Positions 23,808 through 32,317 of a DNA stretch of 43,172 nucleotides are shown here, piece after piece (the stretch's first letter is position 1; each line of letters starts with the position of its first letter). A program made the position numbers and the translations under genes. Source of the stretch: Corynebacterium sp. zg-331 (lineage in GTDB: Bacteria > Actinomycetota > Actinomycetes > Mycobacteriales > Mycobacteriaceae). The stretch lies in NCBI RefSeq assembly GCF_014267345.1, contig NZ_JACMYD010000010.1:1-43172 (forward strand), given 5' to 3'. The notes under the pieces were generated by a model. That model was not told the origin of the DNA, ran no database searches, and saw only the letters and a program-made list of their open reading frames with translations.

Positions 23808-23836
23808 ATCCTACAGGCTTTTCCCGCATCCCGCAA
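23808..23836 (-). promoter_or_regulatory. Promoter of the frameshifted secreted-protein gene
   Basis: On the minus strand TTGCGG (23836-23831) and TAGGAT (23813-23808) are separated by exactly 17 nt and lie 35 bases before the ATG at 23773. This is a good SigA-type promoter, so the disrupted gene may still be transcribed and also drive pspC. Confidence 0.6.
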
Positions 23837-24059
23837 CGGTTCGATATTGTTTCCGCCGGTCAGAGCGCAGAAAATAATTCTGCCCAACGCCCGACTAGGG
23901 GGTTCCCGAGGGTGGGTGAGTGCAGCATCTCAAGGCAAGACACGCGCCAACGGGCGCCGGTAATAATCATTATGTCACATGGCGCATACCTGCTGGTTAC
24001 AGCACCGCGCTCAGCAGTGTTGCAGCCACGACCTCCTTGCTCGGCCCAAGGTGCGGGGT

Positions 24060-24372
24060 TCAGAGATAAAAGAGCATGCTGGGAACGCCAACGAGGGCAG
24101 CCAGCCCTGCGCCTCGGGGAAGATCGCTGTGGTGCGAGGGGCAAGGAACGAGGCGGTCGCAGGCCAGCAGGAAGAGCACCAGCCCGCCCCAGACAAAGAG
24201 CGCATACGTGCAGGTCGATATTGATCCAGGCGTGCGGACTGGGGGCGTTGAGAGTCATCGATGGCGCGGACAACGGTGAGCCTAAGACCAGGGCGCCGAG
24301 AAGCCGCAGCGTGGCGCGCGCCCCGGCGGTGCCATAAGGTGAGGGCCAGAATCAGCGGAATCTCATAGCGTA
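24060..24372 (-). pseudogene. Membrane protein remnant
   Basis: Three frames in sequence give hydrophobic, protein-like pieces: RYEIPLILALTLWHRRGAR, then LSAPSMTLNAPSPHAWINID, then YALFVWGGLVLFLLACDRLV and GLAALVGVPSMLFYL before a stop at 24060. They look like the C-terminal part of a polytopic membrane protein with two indels. The fragment begins inside the 3' end of the amidase gene, so its N-terminus is gone. No family identified. The remaining bases from 23837 to 24059 hold nothing I can support. Confidence 0.4.
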
Positions 24373-25592
24373 GGCGCGACGTCGTCGCTGATCTCCCGGG
24401 CCAGGGCCAGCAGGATCGCGGGGGAGACGCGCACGGCACCAAGATGCACGGAGGCCCCCGCCCCGCCGCAGGGAACGCTCACCGCCGCCTGACCGCTCAT
24501 GTTGAACCAGGACGCCCAGGGCGTCCAGCGGGTCTGTGCCCAGAAATCCTCCTCCGGTTCCAGCGCGGAGAAGGCACCGATGGGCGGGGGATCGTGGGCG
24601 AGCGTGGGACTGAGCACCACGTCCACGTCCGCGAGGGCGGGCATGGTGGCCTGCACCCGCAGGGCCTGCGCCAGGCGCCGCGGGCCCAGGCGTGCGCCCC
24701 GGTCTCGCAGGTGGCACACCATCGCCCCGCTGCCGCTTGCCGGGGGCGTGGCGGCGGCCCGCGCGCTCAAGATCGTGCGGAAGGCCTTGAATACCTTTCC
24801 GGCCTGCGGCGGGGCAGAAACGGGGAGCACGCGGTGCCCTGCGGCCGCCAGCAGGTCTGCGGCGTGCTCCGCCGCGTGAAGCCAGCGGGAGGCAACCTTG
24901 GTCTCGGCGAAGAGGGGCTCGGTGAGCAGCCCCACCGTCAGGGGCGGGGCCTGCGCGGGCAGCGCGAGGTCGTGCAGCCGGGCGGTCACCTCCACGCTGC
25001 GGGTGATAAATCCCTGGGTGGACAGCGCCCCGCCGGTGGCGTCGTGCGGGGGCTTATACCCCACCACCGCGCACGCGGCGGCGGGAATCCTGATGGAACC
25101 CCCGCCGTCGGAGGCATGCGCGGCGGGCACCAGCCCGCGTGCCACCGCCACTGCAGCCCCGCCCGAGGAACCGCCGGGGGTGCGGCCCGGCCAGCGGGGA
25201 TTATCCACCCTCGGTAGCCCCGCCGGTTCCAGGTACGCCGTCATTCCCAGCTCCGAGGTGGCGGTCTTGCCGGGGATGACCGCGCCGCGCTCCAGCAGCC
25301 CGCGCACGAACGGCTCGGTGCGCCTCGCCAGGTGCGTGCGGGCGCGGGAACCAAAGGTGGTGGGCAGTCCGGCGACGTCGTAGAGATCCTTGACCGGAAT
25401 CAGCATGCCCTGAAGCGGTCGGGAGCACAGGCAGGAGGCGCGTTCCAGGGCCTGCGCCCGGGCCCGGGCGCGCTCCAGGCACAGGTGGCTAAAGCCATGC
25501 TCGCTCGCGTTGAGCCCCGCTATGGCGCGGGCGAAGTCCGCCACCGCCCGGGTAGGCGAGGCGGCATCATCGGGAGGTGCGGCATGAGACAT
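24363..25592 (-). CDS. Amidase-signature family hydrolase
   Basis: 409 residues with the amidase signature Ser-Ser-Lys triad: Lys in LIPVKDLYDVAG, the cis-Ser in the GGSSGGAAVAVARG loop and the nucleophilic Ser in HASDGGGSIRIPAA. Such enzymes hydrolyse amides; the substrate cannot be predicted here and there is no gatCB partner, so it is not GatA. It is shorter than many family members and its C-terminal region runs into a membrane-protein remnant. The ATG at 25592 is chosen because TATCCT on the minus strand ends 7 nt upstream; that hexamer overlaps the -10 of divergent pheA. Confidence 0.87.
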   Translation of the reverse strand: MSHAAPPDDAASPTRAVADFARAIAGLNASEHGFSHLCLERARARAQALERASCLCSRPLQGMLIPVKDLYDVAGLPTTFGSRARTHLARRTEPFVRGLLERGAVIPGKTATSELGMTAYLEPAGLPRVDNPRWPGRTPGGSSGGAAVAVARGLVPAAHASDGGGSIRIPAAACAVVGYKPPHDATGGALSTQGFITRSVEVTARLHDLALPAQAPPLTVGLLTEPLFAETKVASRWLHAAEHAADLLAAAGHRVLPVSAPPQAGKVFKAFRTILSARAAATPPASGSGAMVCHLRDRGARLGPRRLAQALRVQATMPALADVDVVLSPTLAHDPPPIGAFSALEPEEDFWAQTRWTPWASWFNMSGQAAVSVPCGGAGASVHLGAVRVSPAILLALAREISDDVAPTL

Positions 25593-25599
25593 GGCCACC

Positions 25600-25609
25600 A
25601 GGATAGGCT
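25600..25609. promoter_or_regulatory. Overlapping divergent -10 boxes of amidase and pheA
   Basis: AGGATAGGCT contains TAGGCT on the plus strand (25604-25609), 8 nt before the pheA ATG, and TATCCT on the minus strand (25605-25600), 7 nt before the amidase ATG. Both genes appear leaderless, so the two start sites would be about 20 bases apart with -10 boxes sharing two bases. Confidence 0.6.
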
Positions 25610-25617
25610 GGATCACC

Positions 25618-26547
25618 ATGACGATCACCGTGGCATACCTGGGGCCCGCCGGCACCTTCACCGAGGCAGCCCTGTGGCAATTCGCGCAGGAGGGGGCCAT
25701 GGGGGTGTCGTCCGGCCAGATCACCGCCCTGCCGGTGGACAGCCCCGCGCGCGCCGTGGCGGCGGTGACCGCCGGGAGCGTGGACTACGCCTGCCTGGCC
25801 ATCGAAAACTCCGTGGACGGCCCCGTCACCCAGGCCTTCGACGCCCTGCGCGGCGCCGGCGTGCAGATCTACCGGGAAACGGATCTGTGCGTCGCCTTTA
25901 GCCTCATGGTGCGCCCCGGCACGGAGAGATCTGCCGTACGCACCCTGATCACGCACCCCGTGGCCCACCAGCAGATTCGCGGCTGGCTGGCGCGCAACCT
26001 GCCTGAGGCCTCCTTCGTCCCCGCCTCCTCCAATGCGGCGGCCGCCCGCGCCGTGGCGGAGGGCCGGGCCGACGCGGCGGCCGCCCCCCACCGCGCCGCA
26101 CAACTTTGGGGCCTTGACGTGCTCGCGCAGGACATCGCGGACGTGCCCGGGGCGCGCACCCGATTCGTGCTGGTGGGCCCGCGCGGTGTCCCCACCCCCC
26201 GCACCGGACACGACCGCACCTCCGTGGTCTTTACGCTGCCCAACCAGCCGGGCACCTTGGCCGCCGCGCTCGGGGAGTTCGCGCGCCGGGGCGTGGACAT
26301 GAGCCGCATCGAGTCCCGCCCCACCCGCGACCAGATGGGCGCCTACCACTTCTACGTGGACCTGGTGGGGCACATCGACGACGCCCCTGTGGCCGAGGCC
26401 CTGCGCGACCTCTGGCTGCGGGCCGAGACTCTTACCTTCCTCGGCTCCTGGCCCGCGGGCCGCGAGGATTCCCCGACCGCGACGACCCCCGGGTGCGCCG
26501 AGCTCGACTGGGTGACCGCCGCGCGCACCGGAAAGGAACTGCCATGA
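25618..26547 (+). CDS. pheA: Prephenate dehydratase
   Basis: A 309-residue monofunctional enzyme that decarboxylates and dehydrates prephenate to phenylpyruvate, the phenylalanine-specific step. The catalytic domain (residues 1-185) shows AYLGPAGTFTEAAL, CLAIENSVDGPV and the essential TRF motif in GARTRFVLVG. A regulatory ACT domain follows (about 200-280) with the phenylalanine-binding GTLAAALGEFA and IESRP motifs, so feedback inhibition by Phe is expected. The ATG at 25618 lies 8 nt after TAGGCT (leaderless). Its stop overlaps the start of the phosphatase gene (ATGA). This order matches pheA-cg3206 in C. glutamicum. Confidence 0.96.
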   Translation: MTITVAYLGPAGTFTEAALWQFAQEGAMGVSSGQITALPVDSPARAVAAVTAGSVDYACLAIENSVDGPVTQAFDALRGAGVQIYRETDLCVAFSLMVRPGTERSAVRTLITHPVAHQQIRGWLARNLPEASFVPASSNAAAARAVAEGRADAAAAPHRAAQLWGLDVLAQDIADVPGARTRFVLVGPRGVPTPRTGHDRTSVVFTLPNQPGTLAAALGEFARRGVDMSRIESRPTRDQMGAYHFYVDLVGHIDDAPVAEALRDLWLRAETLTFLGSWPAGREDSPTATTPGCAELDWVTAARTGKELP

Positions 26548-27209
26548 CCACCCCGCACCTCATCCTGTTGCGCCACGGGCGCACCTACAGCAACGCCTCC
26601 CGCCTGCTCGATACCCGCCCGCCGGGCGCGGAACTCACTGAGATCGGCAGGGCGCAGGCGCGGGAGGCCGGGTGTGCCCTGGCCGCCCGCCCGGGGCGGG
26701 TGCGCGAGATCGTGACCTCGGTGGCCCTGCGCGCCCAACAAACGGCGATGGGCGCGGCCGCCGCCTACGAGGAGGCCCGGGGCCTGCCCCGGGGCCGCGT
26801 GCTGGTGACGGTGCGCGCCGGCCTCCACGAGGTCAGCGTGGGTGATCTGGAGATGCGCGGTGACGACGCCGCCCACCGCGCCTACCAGGAGGCCTTCGCC
26901 GGGTGGCTGCGCGGTGAGGACTCCGCCCGCCTGCCCGGCGGGGAGGGCTACCGGGACGTCCTCGGCCGGTTCCGCCCGGTGCTCGAAGAACTCGCGGCCT
27001 CCCTGCGCGCCGCGCCCGAGGCGGGCGACGTGGTGGTGGTCAGCCACGGCGGGGCCATCCGCACCGTGAGCACGCACGCCACCGGTGCCAACCCGGAGGC
27101 GGCCTGCGCCGCCTACCTGGCGAACTGCCAGTACATCGAACTCGCCCCGGGGATCCGGGACTTCGGGCAATGGGGCGTGGTGAGGTGGGACGGGTTAGAT
27201 CAAGGCTAG
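26544..27209 (+). CDS. Histidine phosphatase / phosphoglycerate-mutase-like protein
   Basis: 221 residues of the histidine phosphatase superfamily. The phospho-acceptor His is in ILLRHGRTYSN, the second catalytic His in VVVSHGGAIRT, with supporting Arg and Glu in GAELTEIGRAQA and LHEVSVGDLEMRG. It lacks the longer insertions of glycolytic Gpm, so it is more likely a phosphatase; the substrate is unknown. Translation is coupled to pheA by an ATGA overlap, which suggests a shared promoter. Corynebacteria keep this pair together. Confidence 0.9.
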   Translation: MTTPHLILLRHGRTYSNASRLLDTRPPGAELTEIGRAQAREAGCALAARPGRVREIVTSVALRAQQTAMGAAAAYEEARGLPRGRVLVTVRAGLHEVSVGDLEMRGDDAAHRAYQEAFAGWLRGEDSARLPGGEGYRDVLGRFRPVLEELAASLRAAPEAGDVVVVSHGGAIRTVSTHATGANPEAACAAYLANCQYIELAPGIRDFGQWGVVRWDGLDQG

Positions 27210-27395
27210 GCCCCCGCCTGCTGCGATGACGGTTCCCGCGACGCACGGGAGATGGGACGTGCTGTGCCGGGCCTATATCTGCAGCGGCTCGTGGGCCATC
27301 ACGGTGGCGTGGGTGGCCTCCCGGGGCTGCGCCACGACGCTGAATGACCTGCTGCCATCGCGGTGGGTGTTTCGGGGCTAGGGCTGTGCCCCAGG

Positions 27396-27743
27396 TTATC
27401 CCCACCCCAACCGGTGCAGCTCCTCCTCGCTCATGCCGAAGTAGTGGCCCACCTCGTGCATGACGGTGACGTACACCTGCTCCTCGAGGTCTGCTTCCGA
27501 GGTGCAGTAATCCATCAGCGCCCCGCGGTAGAGCGTGATGGTATCCGGCAGGTAGCCGGTGTGGGTGAACTGCCGCTTCGGCAGGGCCACCCCCTCGTAG
27601 AGGCCCAGGGTGCGGGAGTCGCCGTCGCGGTAGTCGCGCACCAGGATCACCACGTTGTGCATGTGCTCGGCGAACTCGTCGGGAATCCGGGCCAAGGCGG
27701 AGTCCACCAGCTCGTCGAAGCGTTCGTCGCTGATGTCGATCAT
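27396..27743 (-). CDS. Metallopeptidase family protein (zincin-like)
   Basis: 115 residues with the zinc motif HEVGHYFGMSEEELHRLG at the C-terminus, characteristic of the small bacterial zincin-like family (PF06262/DUF1025). The N-terminus is DERFDELVDSALARIPDEF. Cytoplasmic; substrate unknown. Its ATG overlaps the stop codon of the septum-formation gene by 4 nt, so it is the last gene of the farR-septum-metallopeptidase operon. The stop lies 14 nt past a short Trp-rich open frame on the other strand that I do not accept as a gene. Confidence 0.88.
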   Translation of the reverse strand: MIDISDERFDELVDSALARIPDEFAEHMHNVVILVRDYRDGDSRTLGLYEGVALPKRQFTHTGYLPDTITLYRGALMDYCTSEADLEEQVYVTVMHEVGHYFGMSEEELHRLGWG

Positions 27744-28789
27744 GAGGCGGGGGCTTGCTGGCCCGGTGTGGCGGGGGCCGGCGCGGGGGCGGCGGTCGTG
27801 GCCTCGGGGGTGGGTGGCGCGCCGTTGATGGTGAACTCCCCGGTGGCGCTGCCGCGCAGGGAGTTAAAGCCGCTTTCCCCGTGGGCGCTGATTAAAGAGC
27901 AGTTCACGCTGTGCGATCCGCCGATCCAGGACTCGGTGGGGATACCGCCCCAATAGATCTGGAGCGTGGTTTTTTCCAGGTTGTCCGCCCCGCCCAGGTA
28001 GTCCTCGGCGGCCTGGGTACAGGCCTCCCGGAGGTGCTTGTCTTGATCCTCCGCGCTGGGAACCCCCTCGGGGAAGGCCTCCAGGAGGTTGATGACGGCG
28101 GTGGTTTCCAGCTGGTGGTCCTCCCCGCAGTCCACCACGCTCAGGGAATTGGCAGCGGTGACGGTCACGCACTGTCCGGGCTGGGTCACCCGCGCCTGAT
28201 CCTGGCTGGCCACGGTGCCGTGGGTGAGGTTGGGGGTACCGGCGGCGTTGGTGGATTGCAGCCCGCAGAGCATGGTGCGGTCGCCGGCGGCCCAGGCCTC
28301 GGTGGGCGGCAGGATGGAGGCGATGGAGTAGCGCCCGGTGGGATCAAAGTGCCCGTCGAGGTAGCGCAGCGTGGGGTTGTAGCACAGCTCGGAGCGCAGC
28401 TGCGCCTGGCGGGTGAGATCCGGCGGTGCGGCCTTGTCCCCGAACTCGGAGGCGGGGTAGGCGCCCAGGTTCTGGCGGGCAGAGACCTCGAAGCGGTGGT
28501 CGCCCTCGCAGGGGGCTTCGTGGAAGTTGCTCACCGCGCCGTCCTCGGCCACGTCCCAGCTCAGGCAGGCCCCCGGTTGGGCGTCGGTGAAGGGCTCCGC
28601 GACCTTTTTCTTCGTCGCGGTGCGCTCCAGGGTGGTGGCGCTGGTGGTGTCGCTGGGTGCGGCCTGGCTAGGGGCGTCGTCCCGGTCGGAGGCGTAGCCG
28701 AAGGAGGTCAGGCAGACGGCCGAGGTGAGCGCGCCGACGAGGGCGGTGCGTATGGAGAGGGCGGTGCGCCAGGTTTCAGGGAGGCTCAT
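27740..28789 (-). CDS. Septum-formation family protein, membrane anchored
   Basis: 349 residues: one N-terminal transmembrane segment (RTALVGALTSAVCLTSFGYA), a Thr/Ala linker, then two repeats of a Cys-containing extracellular module, each with a GxCxxW-type start (PGACLSWDVAEDG and PGQCVTVTAANSL) and a His in EGDHRFEVSA or GEDHQLETTA. This is the Septum_form family of actinobacteria, associated with cell division. The C-terminus is a Pro/Ala/Thr-rich tail likely in the wall. It begins 5 nt after the farR stop codon and overlaps the metallopeptidase gene, a three-gene operon. Confidence 0.87.
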   Translation of the reverse strand: MSLPETWRTALSIRTALVGALTSAVCLTSFGYASDRDDAPSQAAPSDTTSATTLERTATKKKVAEPFTDAQPGACLSWDVAEDGAVSNFHEAPCEGDHRFEVSARQNLGAYPASEFGDKAAPPDLTRQAQLRSELCYNPTLRYLDGHFDPTGRYSIASILPPTEAWAAGDRTMLCGLQSTNAAGTPNLTHGTVASQDQARVTQPGQCVTVTAANSLSVVDCGEDHQLETTAVINLLEAFPEGVPSAEDQDKHLREACTQAAEDYLGGADNLEKTTLQIYWGGIPTESWIGGSHSVNCSLISAHGESGFNSLRGSATGEFTINGAPPTPEATTAAPAPAPATPGQQAPAS

Positions 28790-28794
28790 AACAG

Positions 28795-29553
28795 TTACCC
28801 ACTGTAATCATCTCGGGATCGGGACACGCGGGCCTTCATTTGGTAGCGGTCCGTGCGGTACACGGAGGAACAGTATTCCACGCGGGACTCGCCGGCCCGT
28901 GACTGCCTCTCGATGCTCAGGAGGGCGGTCTTGGGGGCGACGTCGAGGAGCACGGCGGCCCCGGTGGTGGCGTTGACGGCGGTGATGGTCTGGGTGGCGT
29001 CGGTGATCCGCAGGCCGTAGCGCCGTTCGAGGATCGTGTACACGGAGTTATACACGTCCGTTTCGAGCAGGTCGGGCGCCAACCCGGCGTGGTACCAGGC
29101 GTCGTCGATGGCGTAGGGCTCATTATTGCCCAGGCGCAGTCGGCGCAACCGAATGTGGGGGTGGTGCTCCGGGGTACCGAACCAGCGGGCGACCTCCGGG
29201 GGCGGGGCGCTGCGTTCGGCCAGGAGGATGCGGGAGGAGGCCTCCACGTCCTGGGCGCGCATCTCCGAGGAAAAGGAGGCGAGGTGGGGCCGGGAGACCA
29301 GGGGGCTGGGGGCGACGAAGGTGCCCTTGCCGCGCTCGCGGCGGATCTTTCCCGCGGCGACCAGATCGCCCAGGGCGCGGCGCACGGTGATGCGCGAGAC
29401 GCCGTACTGTTGCTCGATGGTGCGCTCGCTGGGCAGCATGTCGCCGGGGGAGAGCCGGGTGGCGCAGAACTCCTCCAGGATTTCCCGCAGCTGCGTGTGC
29501 TTGGGTGGACCGCCGCCGAGCACCTCGGCCGGGGGAAGATCGGGTTGCGGCAT
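28795..29553 (-). CDS. farR: GntR-family (HutC/FarR-type) transcriptional regulator
   Basis: A 252-residue regulator with a winged-helix GntR domain ([20 protein letters not shown] then [20 protein letters not shown]) and a C-terminal UTRA ligand domain of the HutC/FarR type ([10 protein letters not shown], then [13 protein letters not shown]). The ATG at 29553 is supported by TACACT ending 7 nt upstream (leaderless). It diverges from serS, as farR (cg3202) does in C. glutamicum, where FarR influences amino-acid metabolism genes. The name rests on that synteny. No obvious inverted-repeat operator was seen in the 52-nt divergent region. Confidence 0.8.
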   Translation of the reverse strand: MPQPDLPPAEVLGGGPPKHTQLREILEEFCATRLSPGDMLPSERTIEQQYGVSRITVRRALGDLVAAGKIRRERGKGTFVAPSPLVSRPHLASFSSEMRAQDVEASSRILLAERSAPPPEVARWFGTPEHHPHIRLRRLRLGNNEPYAIDDAWYHAGLAPDLLETDVYNSVYTILERRYGLRITDATQTITAVNATTGAAVLLDVAPKTALLSIERQSRAGESRVEYCSSVYRTDRYQMKARVSRSRDDYSG

Positions 29554-29605
29554 GGCACCGAGTGTACGTCCTTGCCGCGGCCCGCTTGCCGGTAGGCTTA
29601 AGCGC

Positions 29606-30862
29606 GTGATTGATCTGAAGTTTCTCCGCGATAATCCCGATGTAGTGCGCGCCTCGCAGGTCACCCGCGGGGAGGATCCCGCGCTGGTTGACGCCCTGCT
29701 CGCCGCCGACGAATCCCGGCGGCAGGCCATTCGGAGGGCCGACGAGCTGCGCAGCGAGCAGAAGGCCTTTGGCAAGAAGATCGGTCAGGCGGCTCCGGAC
29801 GAGCGTCCCGCCCTCCTGGCGGGCTCCAATGAGCTCAAGGAGCGGGTCAAGGCCGCGGAGGAGGAGCAGAAGGCCGCAGAGGAAAAGGTGCAGGCCCTGC
29901 AGATGAAGCTGGGCAACGTGGTGGAGGGGGCGCCCGCCGGCGGCGAGGACGATTACGTGGTGCTTGAGCACGTGGGCCAGCCCCGCGAGTTCGACTTTGA
30001 GCCCAAGGATCACCTGGACCTGGGCGAATCCTTGGGGCTGATCGACATGAAGCGCGGCACGAAGGTCTCCGGCTCGCGCTTTTATTACCTCACCGGCGAT
30101 GGTGCCCTGCTGCAGCTGGGTATGCTCACGCTCGCGGCGCGTAAGGCGCGCGACGCTGGCTTCCAGGTGATGATTCCCCCGGTGCTGGTGCGCCCGGAGA
30201 TCATGAACGGCACCGGCTTTTTGGGCGAGCATGCCGAGGAGATTTATTACCTGGAGCGCGATGACCTGTACCTGGTGGGCACCTCCGAGGTGGCGTTGGC
30301 GGGATATCACTCCGAGGAGATCATCGACCTATCCCGAGGGCCGATCAAGTACGCCGGTTGGTCCTCGTGTTTCCGCCGCGAGGCGGGTTCGTATGGCAAG
30401 GACACCCGCGGCATCCTGCGCGTGCACCAGTTCGACAAGCTGGAGATGTTTGTGTACTGCAAGCCGGAGGAGGCCGCGGCTCAGCATCAGGCCCTGCTTG
30501 ATATGGAGCGCGATATGCTCTCCGTGGTGGAGGTGCCCTACCGCATCATCGACGTGGCGGGCGGCGACCTCGGCTCCTCCGCCGCTCGGAAGTTCGATAC
30601 GGAGGCGTGGGTGCCCACCCAGCGGACGTACCGGGAGTTGACTTCCACCTCGAACTGCACCACGTTCCAGGCCCGCCGCCTGTCCACCCGCTACCGGGAT
30701 GATGGCGGCAAGCCGCAGGTGGCGGCCACCCTCAACGGCACGCTGGCCACCACCCGCTGGCTGGTGGCGATCCTGGAAAACAATCAGCGAGCGGATGGTT
30801 CCGTGGTGGTGCCGGAGGCGCTGCGCCCCTTTGTGGGGAAGGAGGTCTTGGAGCCTCGGTGA
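29606..30862 (+). CDS. serS: Seryl-tRNA synthetase
   Basis: A 418-residue class II aminoacyl-tRNA synthetase charging tRNA-Ser (and tRNA-Sec if present). Residues 1-100 form the long antiparallel coiled-coil arm that reads the tRNA variable arm ([20 protein letters not shown]). Class II motif 2 appears in [20 protein letters not shown] and motif 3 in [15 protein letters not shown]; the serine-binding TSEVAL and [11 protein letters not shown] are intact. The start is GTG 29606 ([11 protein letters not shown]), 8 nt after TAGGCT, with no Shine-Dalgarno. A strong terminator follows at 30882. Confidence 0.97.
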   Translation: MIDLKFLRDNPDVVRASQVTRGEDPALVDALLAADESRRQAIRRADELRSEQKAFGKKIGQAAPDERPALLAGSNELKERVKAAEEEQKAAEEKVQALQMKLGNVVEGAPAGGEDDYVVLEHVGQPREFDFEPKDHLDLGESLGLIDMKRGTKVSGSRFYYLTGDGALLQLGMLTLAARKARDAGFQVMIPPVLVRPEIMNGTGFLGEHAEEIYYLERDDLYLVGTSEVALAGYHSEEIIDLSRGPIKYAGWSSCFRREAGSYGKDTRGILRVHQFDKLEMFVYCKPEEAAAQHQALLDMERDMLSVVEVPYRIIDVAGGDLGSSAARKFDTEAWVPTQRTYRELTSTSNCTTFQARRLSTRYRDDGGKPQVAATLNGTLATTRWLVAILENNQRADGSVVVPEALRPFVGKEVLEPR

Positions 30863-30881
30863 TTCCCGGCTCGCTCCGGGC

Positions 30882-30923
30882 AAATCCCCCACCGATTATC
30901 GGCGGGGGATTTATATATTTTAT
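30882..30923 (+). terminator. serS intrinsic terminator
   Basis: AAATCCCCC-A-CCGA pairs with TCGG-C-GGGGGATTT around a TTA loop (30882-30912) with one mismatch, followed by ATATATTTTATT. Position and T-rich tail make this a convincing Rho-independent terminator. The following 200 bases up to the lipase gene contain only its leader. Confidence 0.88.
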
Positions 30924-31130
30924 TGGGAACAAATGCAAATCATACTACACCCAAATGGGGGTAAATGTGGCGATGTTACCAGGGCTTTTTGCCCATCGCG
31001 AAGGGGAGTATTTCTCGGAGCTAAGGCTATGGTTATGATTCACCTCAATAGCCGGGCGCAGTGCGTGACGCGCCACCGCGTTGGTTCCGCGCCGCAGGCT
31101 GCCGTGAGAGATACAAGGAAGAGGAAACTC

Positions 31131-32249
31131 ATGACCCCCCAGCGCATTAAGTCCCTCCGCGTTGTTGCCGCAGGCTCGGCCCTGAGCCTGGCTCTGGCGG
31201 GCATTGTCCCCGCCGAGGCTGCCCCGGCGGCCCCGGGAGCGGCTCCCGTGGCTGCCGTCTCCCAGGCCGAGGTGCAGGAGGGCTTCTTCACCAGCGCCGA
31301 CGGCAAGAACACCCAGGTGTATTGGAAGTCCCAGACGGTGCCCAATGCCAAGGGCAACGTGGTGGTAGTCCACGGTGCCGCCGAGCACTCCGGCCGCTAC
31401 GATTACGTGGCCGATCGCCTGCTGGCCGACGGTTACAACGTGTACCGCCTGGATCACCGCGGGCACGGCAAGACCGCAGACGCGGGGAACTCCGTGGTGC
31501 GCGGCCACATCGATGACTTCCACTACCTGGTGGATGATGTGAACATTCTGACTCAGAAGGCCAAGGCCGAGCACCCGAACGTCAAGACCTTTATGCTCGG
31601 GCACTCGATGGGCGCCCTGGCCTCGCAGTTCTACGGCATCAAGTACCCCGGCGAGGTGGCCGGCATCGTCACCAATGGCGGCGGCGCGCCGATCAACCTC
31701 TCCGGGCGTAACGAGCCGGGCCCGGTGGTGACCCCGCAGGAGATCACGCAGATCCAGCGTGAGCTGGATCCCACCCTCTCCGAGCGGCTGCCGCTGGCGG
31801 AGCTGACCAGCTTCAACGGTCAGCTCGCCCAGCAGGTGATCCCCGGCCGCCTGGACGTGCACGTGCCCTCCCCGGCCTTGACCGATAAGATCCAGGTGCC
31901 CAACGCCTTTACCGACGGCGTGGCCTCCGATCCCGAGATCGCCGCTCAGTACCAGACCGATCCCCTGGTGAACAAGAAGCTGAGCCTGGGCATGGTGCAG
32001 CAGATGGTGTTCGGGGCCCTGTATGACGGCGTGAACGCGGATCGCTTCACCACCCCCACGCTGATCATGCACGGCACCAAGGACGGCCTGGTGCCCAGCT
32101 ACTTCGCCCAGGACTGGTACAACGGCATCGCCTCGCAGGATAAGGAGATCGTGTACTGGGAGGGGCAGATGCACGAGGTGTTCAACGAGCCCGCCAAGGG
32201 TGAGGCCATGGACAAGGTCCTTGGCTGGCTGAACGCGCATAACGCCTAA
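31131..32249 (+). CDS. Secreted alpha/beta hydrolase, monoacylglycerol lipase/lysophospholipase-like
   Basis: 372 residues with a signal peptide (VVAAGSALSLALAGIVPAEA, cleavage near AEA-AP). The hydrolase domain has VVVHGAAEHSGRYDYVADRL, the block typical of Hydrolase_4 monoglyceride lipases and lysophospholipases, the nucleophile in MLGHSMGALAS, the Asp in MHGTKDGLVP and the His in GQMHEVFNEP. It is predicted to hydrolyse acylglycerols or lysophospholipids outside the membrane, possibly feeding glycerol to the glp genes downstream (inference). The ATG at 31131 has GGAAGAGG about 7 nt upstream. It stands alone after the serS terminator. Confidence 0.88.
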   Translation: MTPQRIKSLRVVAAGSALSLALAGIVPAEAAPAAPGAAPVAAVSQAEVQEGFFTSADGKNTQVYWKSQTVPNAKGNVVVVHGAAEHSGRYDYVADRLLADGYNVYRLDHRGHGKTADAGNSVVRGHIDDFHYLVDDVNILTQKAKAEHPNVKTFMLGHSMGALASQFYGIKYPGEVAGIVTNGGGAPINLSGRNEPGPVVTPQEITQIQRELDPTLSERLPLAELTSFNGQLAQQVIPGRLDVHVPSPALTDKIQVPNAFTDGVASDPEIAAQYQTDPLVNKKLSLGMVQQMVFGALYDGVNADRFTTPTLIMHGTKDGLVPSYFAQDWYNGIASQDKEIVYWEGQMHEVFNEPAKGEAMDKVLGWLNAHNA

Positions 32250-32304
32250 AGAGGGCTGCACGCGCTCTGAAGAAAACATTGCGCGCCGCGCGGATACCCT
32301 GAAC

Positions 32305-32310
32305 TATAAT
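32305..32310 (+). promoter_or_regulatory. -10 box (TATAAT) of the acyltransferase-HAD gene
   Basis: A perfect consensus TATAAT ends 7 nt before the ATG at 32318, with no Shine-Dalgarno between; transcription would begin at or next to the start codon. Confidence 0.7.
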
Positions 32311-32317
32311 CCCGAAT

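Noticed and set aside
27226..27381. A 51-codon Trp/Cys-containing open frame between the histidine phosphatase and metallopeptidase genes
   Set aside because: No Shine-Dalgarno, no leaderless promoter and no recognised homology; too short to support on its own.
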